Source: Chondrus crispus
Taxonomy: Eukaryota; Rhodophyta; Florideophyceae; Gigartinales; Gigartinaceae
Reading direction: 5' to 3'
DNA: 64,000 nt
NCBI RefSeq assembly: GCF_000350225.1
Contig: NW_005179046.1
Coordinates: forward strand, 354,945-418,944
The position numbers and the translations under genes are program-made. The notes below the pieces were generated by a model. That model was not told the origin of the DNA. It did no database searches and saw only the letters and a program-made list of their open reading frames with translations. Below, in pieces: positions 51,173-60,783 of this stretch. Position 1 is the first letter of the stretch. Every line of letters begins with the position of its first letter.

Positions 51173-51642
51173 ATGTCTAGGCATCAGTTTTGGAAACTGG
51201 TCGATGACCGTGTGAGATTAAGTGGCCCCTTCCCTCCTTTGAAACTCTTCAAGCACGCGTCACAACGTTTTTATTCAAAGACAAAGGCAGGCGTTGATGG
51301 GGCCACTCAACAAAGGGCAATCTTACGATCCTCTACGTCACACTTCCAGTGGGAACAAAAGCTCGTCTCTCAAATTCTGAAAACCATCGCCATTAATTCC
51401 TTCATAGGCTGGAGGATGTCTGAAAGGGTGGACCTCCTCGAATCGACAGAAGCATTTAAGTCATTAGAAAAATACAGAAATGCACTTAACAAAGTGCAGG
51501 CAACGGCTGATTTTATGTTTGATGTTTCCCAAGAACTTTTGAGCCATGCGGATACCCTCCAAGAAAATTCAAATACTGAGGAGGCTCGCATGGAAATTAC
51601 CCAGGGATCTTCTGAAGGAAGCGCACTAATCACGAAGTCTAA
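51173..51642 (+). pseudogene. piggyBac-like transposase: third catalytic block
   Basis: YSKTKAGVDGATQQRAIL (about 51273-51325), then FQWEQKLVSQILKTIAINSFIGWRM. This resembles the end of a piggyBac DDE domain, (n)MGGVD..dq......+..KW......l....iNs.i.y, with one Gly replaced by Ala. A coiled-coil-like tail follows and is cut off by the LTR at 51643; residues after that point are LTR sequence. Confidence 0.55.
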
Positions 51643-52694
51643 TGTAGTGCAATGTGCCTGTCAGGCCGGAACCAGGGTCCAACGGTCCAGCGACAACACA
51701 ACCAACAAACAACAACCAACAACAGTTGCCGACGGCACAGCCCTACGGAGTGTCCGATTCTCCCTTTCCCTTTAAGTGGGTTTGTGGCCCACAGTAGCTC
51801 AAGTCCCTGACAGAGGGGGCAAAAAGAAGAGGCCCGCCCCGGGAAGAATGGTGGTAGAGTCCTATACAGGCAGTTGCTCGGCGAGTTAGGGACGGTAATT
51901 AGGAAGCCGGGCCCGATGGGTCGTAAATCCAATGCTCGCGAAGCGCCTGTTACACCTTATACCCTTGATAAGGTCTTCGACGGGGTCGTCGCAACGCAGC
52001 CCGACGAGAATTAGCAAACACGTAGCAGCGCTGCACCTCCGTACTGCCTGATAGCAAAGTACCGACGCCGGAACGGTCGCAATCTGTATCCGATGGAACC
52101 AACACTGTCCTGTATACACAACAGGACCTTCGAGGGAAACGTCGTTGCAACAGCCTCCGTCGGTGGTCGTAAACAAGTAGCAGCGCTACACCCACGTGTC
52201 GCCCGATGGCAAAGACACCTACACCGGTCCGGTCGCAACCAAAGCCGATGGCACCAACACAAGATAAGGGGATAGAAATAGAGATAGAAATAGAAAAGGA
52301 TAGGTGAAATAAAGGAAAAGGAAACGGAACCCCCAAGCGCAAAGGATAGCGTAATCTGTGGTAAAAGGGAGCGTCTTGGGAAAGATGGACTTCGACCAAG
52401 GCGATATTCAACTCTGGCAACTCGGGTTACCTTTACTGACTTGGTGGTCAGAGGGCTAAGGTATATATCGCCCCGCCGGAGCCACTACAGTGGCTCGCGG
52501 CGCTAGATCCGAGATCTAATCTAGTGTCAGCAAAATTAATGCCAACTAATTAACTAAATAAAATAAAATAATTAAAAATTAAAAATTAAAACTGTGCAAT
52601 TATTCACACGTGTGTCCCCCAACTCGGACTACTTTTCATATCCAAATATTTTCCTTTCTTTTCACCCCCCTTTTCAGGTGCGTATTGCACTACA
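51643..52694 (-). repeat. LTR type A, 3' LTR of element E
   Basis: 1052 bp, TGTAGTGCAATGTGCCTG...ATTGCACTACA. Unlike the two solo copies the flanks differ (TCTAA left, TATCC right), and the right flank is a polypurine tract on the minus strand, as expected for a 3' LTR rather than a solo LTR. Confidence 0.8.
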
Positions 52695-52817
52695 TATCCC
52701 CCTTCCGAGCGCTCTTGTAGGCCGCTCCGTCATCGTATAATCTCCTCGCCGTTTTTCTCATAACCCTACACCGCCGCATCCGGTAATCTGTGAGAGTGCA
52801 AGAGCAAGACGGGCCCC

Positions 52818-54675
52818 ATGTTTCCTTCATCCCCGAGCCACTCGAGTGGTGGTACCAAACGTAGGCGCCACGGCGTAGGCTTTTCTTCCACTTCCCACGA
52901 CCCTCTAAGTCTCCCTTCCATCTCTTGATTACCCCTTGATTCCCAACATGCCGGCCCTGTTGTCCACCTCGATTCCGATCCTAACGCTCCGTCCTCACGT
53001 CGATACCCTGCCGCGTCGGAGCTCCACGATAAGGCCATGCGCCTTAATCCTGAGCTTTTTGCTTCCGCTAAATGGTTCTCAGTGATCGGTGTATGCGCCT
53101 TCGATGACATTGCTCACTCGTTCGCCGATGGCGCCGGTATGCTTCCAGGACAAATCCCCCTTCAAGCTATTCGATCTTACGATTGGTTGGCTCGCATCGC
53201 CATTCCTCCCTCCATTCTGTGTCACACTCCGCCTCGCGGTCGTGCGGTGTTATCTACCCGCTTCATGACCGCTGTGTGTGACAGACTTGAGTTGCCCTTG
53301 ACGCAGGATCTCATCCCTGAGGAATTCGGTTGTGACACGTGGCAATTTCGCACCGAGGGCGAGCGGTCGTACCTCGATAACATGCTGGCCTGGACCTCCG
53401 ATAACCCTCCTCGTGAAGCTAACTGTCTTTGGTTCAACCAACAGACCCTCTTGGGCGACGCTATGATGTGGACCAATGCCATAATTCCGGCTAATTTCCG
53501 ACTTATCAAGCGGGGTACCATCCCCTTCTTCCAGCACACAGTGCGCTTCGAAACGCCGTATTCGGTCTGACACGTGTTATTTTGTGGCCTACCAAATGTT
53601 GGAGGCGCGCGAAATCTCGAGGTCCCATTACGCGAATCGTTATCAACGTATTCCGTCATGGTGGAGCCAATTTGAGGTCTGCCAAGGCTTTTGGGCTGAA
53701 CTCGGCCCTGTGTACACGTATTACGGAAGGTATTTACGTGATCCTCGACACGGCCTTTGGGTAGTCTTCCTCACCGAGTGGTGTACCAAAGTGGCAGTGA
53801 CCCTCCTGTGGGAGACCTACGACTGCTGGAGGTTGTGGTACTTGCCTCCCCAGCTCATCAGCCTCATGCGACGCCTCGATTATTCGATTCCACTGGGCGG
53901 TGCTGATGCAGACACCAAACTGCATTCTCTCCTCGATAAAATAGAGGAGGTCGATTGGGACTCGATACCGCGTCAAAATTTCTCTCGTTCCTTCGCCCGG
54001 CAACGCCCCTCCTTCTCTCCCGGTCGTGCTCATCGTGGTGCGGGGGACTACGCTTGGTTTAACTCCTGGACGGGATCGCAATGTTCTTGCGAAGAGGCGC
54101 GTCTGAGTCGGCATTATGGGAGCCAGACTCCCGTTCCGGGTGAATTGCCCGTCTTCCTTGCGGATCCCCGCGAGCGCGACCTCTGCCCCAGAGAACCTTT
54201 GCGTTCTCGCCCGGTGTTACCGGTCTTACCGACTTCACTTCCTGTCGATCCGGTCGGCCCCACTCTCCCCGCGAATGCTTCTATGAGGGCGACGAGAGCC
54301 CCTGAGTGTGAGAAGGTCAAATCCCCTCTGCGGTCTCATTCTCCTCCAGTGGCCAGGTGTCAACCTCTGTCCGAGACGAAAGAGGTCCCCTCGTCATCTA
54401 GCCGGACTGACAGTCTGTCCGTGCGCGCAGCCCCAGAAAGGAAGGGAAATTCTTCGTCCCTTACCCCCTTGGCTCCTCCTTCTCCGTCTTCCCCTGTGCA
54501 CGTCCCAGCTCGTCCCCCGTCTCCTGCGGCTGTTCCAGTTGCCGCCCCCTTGCCACCTATTGCCGACGCAGTCCAATCGACCAGGGGAGGTTCGACCTCC
54601 CCGCCCTATCCAGACATCGTCAAAAAGAACGATGGCGCCGCCAGCGTCTATGGCACATTACTCCGTGCCCACTGA
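52818..54675 (+). pseudogene. Antisense-strand ORF of element E
   Basis: Plus-strand coding-like sequence opposite to the sense strand of element E, between pol and the 3' LTR. It begins MFPSSPSHSSGGTKRRRHG (a basic, nuclear-signal-like start). A globular part rich in Trp and Tyr follows (WFSVIGVCAFDDIAHSF; RSYDWLARIAIPP; FEVCQGFWAEL; LTEWCTKVAVTL), and then a long Pro/Ser-rich tail. I recognise no family. It is in about three pieces. Plant Gypsy families such as Retand and Ogre relatives are known to carry antisense ORFs in this position. A separate host gene inserted here is the alternative. Confidence 0.5.
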
Positions 54676-54689
54676 ATAAACGAGGGGGC

Positions 54690-55206
54690 TCTTCGAGGAG
54701 CGTCCCTTGTTGACCTTGTCGCCTCACTTCCAAAGAAAAAGATCCTTGGATGAATTGTCCCATTGACCCATTGCCGATGGTACCGCCCTGCCGACCCATG
54801 TTCGGATCGTTGTCCTCGGGGGGTGTCGTCTCATCGTCGACACTTCCCTTCGTTCCACCGAAAATAAATTGAATTTCCGGTTCCTGACAACTTGCTCCTC
54901 TTGTTTGCATTTTTCCTCTCTTTTTCCAACACATGCTCATCCTTCTCCTCATTTTCCCTTTCCTCCTCTTTATCCCTCACGGCATGCGTCCTTCTCCTCA
55001 TTTTCCTTTTCCTCCTCTTTATCCAACACGGCATGCGTCCTGGGCTGCTGGTTGGGATGCGGAGGGTCCTTCGTAATTCTCGTCATCTTACGAACACGTC
55101 CCGCAATAAATTAGACGTCTCGTACTGCCCTCGCTGTTCATTGCTGTTAAGTGATTGTCAAAAATAAATGTTCGAGTTCATCGCCCTTATGAGTTGCACT
55201 TCGGTG
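54690..55206. other. Spacer with repeated AATAAA words
   Basis: AATAAA or close variants occur near 54863, 55108, 55162 and 55223, and a TCCTCCTC-rich 70-bp segment is nearly repeated at about 54930-55040. This may serve as the poly(A) region of the plus-strand ORF ending at 54675. No gene seen. Confidence 0.4.
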
Positions 55207-55860
55207 TTACGAGCGTGCGTGCGCAATAAAAAACATTTTCAACTTAGCAACGTCGTCGACATACCACAGCCACAGCTGGAAGCGATTTAGTTTCGCCCAT
55301 ACATGTGCTTCAACATGAAGACGAGCCATGGCATCTGATGGCTTCGGGGACCACCGTCTGTTTACGGCGTCAGCGTAAATCAGCTGTCCATCCGAGTCTC
55401 GTTCTGTCGTCGTTCCCCAAGGATCCTCTTTTTCTGGCCCTAAAGCCATAAGTGAAACATCCGTCGCGATTCTTTCCCTTCTCGGGCGTAGAACACGTAC
55501 GGTGCCGGGGTGAAGCGTTCTCACCAATGCTGGCCCGAGGCCAAATGCCATTGGCAGATGCCCCGTGTAGACAAGACGCTTAGCACTGTGTCGGTTAAGC
55601 AAACTGGGACAGCAGAGTTCGGCTCCGGGTTCAAGACGCGAGATAGATGTTGGGTACCAGAGCGACCGGTGCCAAAAACGAAAACATAACAAGGAGACTT
55701 TAGGTCCCCGCATCTGTCTGTTGAAGAAACGGAAATTCTCAGATTCTGTGCAATTGGAGAGTCCAGATAGTTTCTCGTTGCTTTTCTCCCCAACGATGCG
55801 GTGTTGTGGACGTTCTTGTGCAGCAGTGACGGAACAATTCGAGCTCACGAGCGACAGCAA
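55207..55860 (-). pseudogene. Sulfotransferase-family fragment inside element E
   Basis: One minus frame reads YVFVFGTGRSGTQHLSRVL, the 5'-phosphosulfate-binding P-loop of the sulfotransferase fold. The neighbouring frame continues VYTGHLPMAFGLGPALV, VRVLRPRRERIATDVSLM and LNRFQLWLWYVDD, a pattern common in algal sulfotransferase-like P-loop proteins. There is a frame change near 55630, and the region usually found between the P-loop and the 'GH' block is missing, so it is a broken, internally deleted copy. Such enzymes transfer sulfate from PAPS, in red algae often to wall galactans, which fits the proposed host. It lies in sense orientation within the retroelement spacer: transduced or separately inserted. 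Confidence 0.6.
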
Positions 55861-58310
55861 TCTGCTTGCAGCAGATTACATCCACACTGGACGACTGGTG
55901 ATGTCTTCCCGTGGCGTATGCCATATATGAGACAAATGAGGGCGGCGGGCAGGTGTACGATCATGCCGTTGTCCGTGTGCGACGCAGTCAACGTGAACAC
56001 TCTTTGATTTTCCAAAATTCAGATCGCCTTGTCACTATAGCTCAACGAGCATCGATGCTTGTCGCCCTGGGAGCTAAAAAACGTGTTGAGACACTCAAAA
56101 GGAAAAGGAAATAAAATAGGAAAGACATGTGCTGGTGTGGACGGCGTCTTTTGAACGGATGGACACACCGTAGTCTCGGCTGTTTGTGCTTGCGTCTGGC
56201 AATTCCTCGAGAATTAAAAAATTAAAAGAGAGGGACGTCCCAGCGTCGGCCAGATCGGACTGCTTATCCTCTTCTTCACGTCCCCCAGAGGCGTGGACAG
56301 CCTTACAGAGTCGTTGCTTCAGCTCTGCTTCTCTAGCGTCTTCGACGTTCCCTTCCTTCGATGATCACCCCTGCTTTCGCTCCCTTCGCAGGTATCCTCC
56401 TGTTGTTGCGATGCCACGGAACGTCATACGTGTCACGCCCCGGTACCGATTCTTCTCCTGATCGTGGGGGATCCCCGATGTCCTTCATCATCGTCCCTTC
56501 TTCAGACGTTGGCAACGTAGGCTTCTGAGACACTCGTCGCACCGTCTCCTCCTCATCTTTTCTGGTCGCTGCTCCCTAAACCTAACTAAAATTACCATCG
56601 TGCCACCTAAAGCGTGGATCTTCTCCCCTTGGGGAAGTTTCGAATTCTTCGGGTCGACGACTACGGCTCAACGGGTGCTTCACACGTCATTTTGTGTGGC
56701 AGTACCGAAGAAAATTCCTCTCAAGTCCGTCGCACAGTCAGCATGTTCACGGATCGTCCAAAGGTGTCTTGATTCGTCTTCTTGTCCCTTCCATTCATAC
56801 TAGTCAACCTCCTCGTCGTCCTCTTCTCGGTCCTTGTGGACGTGCTGATCGGCGTACGCCGTGCGAGGTCGAGTCCTTGACATCACAAAAAAAACAGAAA
56901 CGAAAGAAAACAAACTAACGAAATGACAAACAACTGATCGCTACAAACCGGTGAGTAGGTCGCTCGTGTAAAATAAAACGTGCGTGAGTGGCGGTGTCAG
57001 TCGTTACTGACGGATCGACGGCTGCAGCTTAGTTGGGCAACACTTCCCCTAGCTGCAGGTCAGTCATAGACAGTAATTCCTCCTCTTGTGATTTCCGTGG
57101 TGGCCAGACCGGCGCTTGGGGTCTGATGACGACCACGTGTTACGTGTGCATTCCCCAACGACGGCGGCGGATTTCCTTAATTTTTCTTTTTAAAATATTC
57201 TCACGGCCGCTTCACACGTGTGTCTCCGTGCACTTGTCTGCCGGTGGTTTTCGTTTCTAAGTCAATAGAATGACTCGTCCCTCGTTGTGTTGTCTGCACA
57301 CAACGTTCTCGTGCGACTACCTCTGCCGCCGGCATATTGTGTCGTCACTTCCAGCGTGCTTCCGACCCTCTGGTCGTCTTCTGATCCCATTTGTGCTCCT
57401 CTTTGAATCCTGAGGTACCTCCTCTCGCTTCGTGCTCCTTTCGTACAACCTCCCTCAGGTCCTCTCGAATCGTACTGTACGTGTATACGCGAAGTCGTCA
57501 GCCTGCGTTCCGCGTAGCAAAAGTTGCACTTCCCGCGACGCGTTCCCACGTCCCTGATATCCACCGCCGGTCTATGCCAAATTTTCCTCCTCTTTTTCTT
57601 ACACCCTACCCTCACTCGGGGGTTATCCTCAAACACGCAACTCCTCCAGCGCACCTTTTTGTCCTCACCCCTAAAATGATTCCAACGACCCCACGTAGTG
57701 CGACTCCGTTACGCAATTCTTCTCCAACTACAAATCCATCGTTCCCGAAAAATTCCCAACGTCTTTCTTCTGTCGACCAGAGGTCTTCCTCCTCTTCCAC
57801 ACATCAGCGGTGTTCACATAGTCTTTCGTAGGTAGTGCTAGAAGCGCTTCTCGGCAGGCGTCGTTGAATACAATACTGTACCAAGCCTCGCTGGTCAGCT
57901 TCACCAAGACAATGTCTTCAATCCTTCCTTGCGTCTGCGTGTTTGGCTCCCCGGCCGGGGTACCCATGTGGTCGCAACGGAATTGAGCGTAGTAGCGACA
58001 CATTTCTCTCTGGACTTCCTTCACGTGATCCGTCCTCTCCTTCCTCAACTCGAGATACAGCGTGTAGCCTTAATCACGATCGGCGGTTCGCAGTCCCTTG
58101 TCGCCCTTGGGCGTCTGTCGTGTTCTCCTGACATTACGCACGCTCGTTCTGGAATGACCGACCTAGGTGCGTCTCGGGAAGGGAAAACAAACATAAAAAA
58201 ACTGAAAAAAAACAAAAACGAAACAGAATAGTTAAGAAGGTAAAAACATAGGAAACGGGTTGCAGCTCGCGTCTTCTTTTCGCTTTCCATCATCACGTTG
58301 CGTATGGAGC
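55861..58310. other. Spacer of element E, little recognisable
   Basis: The plus frame 55911-56114 ends in a basic tail (GAKKRVETLKRKRK) but is unassigned. 56186-57260 is strongly pyrimidine-rich on the plus strand without a gene. On the minus strand 58048-57728 and 57654-57262 have coding-like composition (EAWYSIVFNDACREALLAL...) and directly follow the chromodomain, so they could be a small extra ORF of the element. No family recognised. Confidence 0.35.
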
Positions 58311-59803
58311 TCATCCTGGTCTCGCGCGTGCGACTTGCGGCGGGAGGGGCAGTTTCTTCCTCCGGAAATAGGTCACTGCTGGGCTGCGCGGTAGCTGAGA
58401 AATCGGCTCCCACGTTGCGTCCTCGATCGCCTGGCCATACCATTCTACCTTGAGAATTAATTTTCCCTCTTGATAAGCGTGGTCGACTATTTTGTCGATC
58501 ACGTACTCCTGACCCTCGGTTCCTTCTTCTTGCGTGTCCAACTTTCCTTCCCCCTTCCGAAGAGCCAGTGGCTCATCCTCACCCTGCTTTTCCGAACCTC
58601 CCATTTCTTGTAGATCTTGTCCCGCCCGCTCCCGCCCGCAGCTTCCTGATTTATCAAAGGTCCGTCATCCGTCCTGTCTTTCGCTTGCGCGGCGAATTCT
58701 TCTTGTTCCCCTTCTCGTTTGAGGAATTGTAACTCTTGTCGTAGCCCGACTATCGGCGTGTAGTCCATGGGACTAGGGGCTAATTCGACTCTATCTCGCG
58801 ACACGCGCTCTTCCTGGTCGCCGATGGCAATGACGACCGTATTCTCAGTTGACTCCTTCACTTGATATGGGCCCGTAGCCACTTGTGCCAACTTATGTTT
58901 CGGCTCGGTGGCCGTGCCTTGCTCTTTCCGAAGGAATACGTAGGATCCTGAAGGGATGTCATACTTCGACTTGCGGAGCCTTGCGTCGAAATTTCGCTTG
59001 TAGCGCTCTTGTTCTTTCGGTAAGCTCTTACCAGCGCCTTTCATCAGGCTTTCCAACCACGACTGCCATTTCAGGTAGTATGCTCGATTCGAGCTAAACT
59101 CTTCCAAACTTGGCTGTGCTTGTAACGCAATGCTTCTCGGCGCCCGAGCTAACACTAGCTCGAAGGGCGCGATGTTCGTAGTTCGATGAACTCGCGTGTT
59201 GTATGCGAACGTCACGGCGTCGCTAAATAGGTCCCAGTCCTTGGGATGCTCTCCAACATATTTTCGCAACGCGGAAGTCAGCGTGCGGTTAAACCTCTCA
59301 ACTTGGCCGTTGGCTTGCGGGTGGTACGTGGTCGTGAACACATTGCGTATGCCAAGAATCCGACAGACGTTCTGAAAGAACCGGGCCGTGAACTGTGTTC
59401 CATTGTCGGACAGCAGCTTGACCGGCGGTCCGTACACGAATACCCAATGGTGAACGAAGGCTTGTGCGATGTGCGCAGCTGATATCTTCTTCAACGGTAC
59501 GGTTCGTACCAGTTTCGAGTATCGATCGCTGATCAAGAGAATATACCGATTTCCTTGCTTAGTTGTAATTAGCTCGCCGAGGATGTCGATGGCGACAAAT
59601 TCCCACGGAGCTTTGGGCGTGAACAGCTTCATTTCCTTCGTGTTTTTTCTTAACTTCACCCTTTCCCGCGCACATGCGGCGCAATTCTTCGCGACTGCAT
59701 AGCAGTCTAGGGCCATCGTAGGCCAATAAAAATACCTTCTCAAAGTCTTGTAAAGTTTACTGCCTCCCAGGTGGCCTGCCAATTTTGCATAGTGCCTCAA
59801 CCC
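58311..59803 (-). pseudogene. Element E: integrase and chromodomain
   Basis: Minus-strand text shows the Gypsy integrase order: HHCC finger (H...LAGHLGGSKLYKTLRRYFYWP...CAACARE), then the catalytic core VAIDILGELITT (D), LLSDNGTQFTARFF (D) and YHPQANGQVERFNRTL (E). A GPY-like region with LAQVATGPYQVKE follows. The C-terminal stretch EYVIDKIVDHAYQEGKLILK...VEWYGQAIEDATWEP is a chromodomain, the hallmark of chromoviruses, which steers integration to marked chromatin. The N-terminal end is cut by LTR type B at 59804. One frame change or so is present. Confidence 0.88.
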
Positions 59804-60483
59804 TGTAGCATAAACACCCCCAGACGACTGGAGGTGTATGCGCAGTTCGACCTGTAGACCCCGGTTCGGAGAAGGGGTGAAGCGGGCCAACCAGCTACGG
59901 AATCGGGCTCGGGCCCGGGTAGCGGTGGTAGAGCGGGAGCGAGCAGGGACGCGCGCACGCACGAGCGGATCGACGCCTCGACGCCCCGGAGCAGCACTGG
60001 GTGACGTACCAGTGCTGACGGGCGGAGGCGGTTCCGTGCTCGCTCGCGTGCTGCGCGTCCACTCCGGCTCGGCTCCGACTAAACGCGCGCGAAGGGCGAA
60101 GGCGACGTTTAGAATAAGCTGGGTGGACTGACCTTGGCGGTCGGTTGAGGACCAGCCCGTGCTTGTCGCCCCCGTCCGCCGTCGGTCCGCTCCATATTTA
60201 ATATACAAAACCATCTATCATAACACTACAGTACCGAGGTACTGTAGTGGGCTACTGTAGTGCAGGTCGGCCTGCACTGTAATACTGTCAGCTATGTCGA
60301 GGCTGACAGTACACGTATTACCCGTGGTGCGTGTGCGCTTCGTTCGCGCGTGGTACACGTGTGCACGTGGGCTGTGGGCACACGTGGACACGCTCGGTGG
60401 TACTGTAGAGCGTCCGGCTCTACAGTAACTAAATCAATCGTGATCTAATCTAAAGTGAGTCCCCCAGGGGGGGTTATGCTACA
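59804..60483 (-). repeat. LTR type B, 3' LTR of element F
   Basis: 680 bp, TGTAGCATAAACACCCCC...GGGGGGGTTATGCTACA. Flanks AACCC and CGGCC do not match, so it is not a solo LTR with an intact target duplication. Confidence 0.8.
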
Positions 60484-60783
60484 CGGCCCCCCCACAAGTG
60501 TGAACGTCCGCGTTCACATGTGCTTGTAGGGCAACTCGTGCTACTTTTGACCTGAACCCCTTCTTGGTATTCTCATCTCTTCTGCTCCAGTCGTTGCGGG
60601 TCCCGTTTCCGGTAGCACGCCGCCGTGTGCGCTCTCGCGTCCCGTCCGCTTCTCCGTTGGCCACGCCGCTCACTCCGTCCGCACATCGGGGCGACGCCCT
60701 CTTTTTCTCCTTTTCTATACTCGGGGCGCCGCGCTCCCGCTGTCCTGACCCTACTTGCCGGAGGCCTCGTTGTTGGGGTAATA

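Larger units (their letters stand above)
48521..51642 (+). mobile_element. piggyBac-like DNA transposon with embedded YqaJ-type nuclease, decayed
   Basis: Plus-strand frames (48521-48859, 48965-49522, 49519-50127, about 50158-51028, 51173-51640) read as one long protein interrupted by about six stops or frame changes. Domain order: RG-rich N terminus, DDE transposase first half, YqaJ-type nuclease, DDE transposase last block. The right end is lost where LTR type A (3' LTR of element E) begins at 51643. No terminal repeats were found. Confidence 0.6.
51643..59803 (-). mobile_element. Ty3/Gypsy chromovirus-type element E (LTR type A), 3' part
   Basis: Along the minus strand: integrase from 59803, chromodomain to 58311, a long spacer containing a sulfotransferase-like fragment, a long ORF on the opposite strand (52818-54675), a polypurine tract (GGAAGGGGGATA, just right of 52694) and the 3' LTR of type A (52694 to 51643). 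The upstream part of pol is missing because element F begins at 59804. Fossil with several breaks. Confidence 0.7.
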
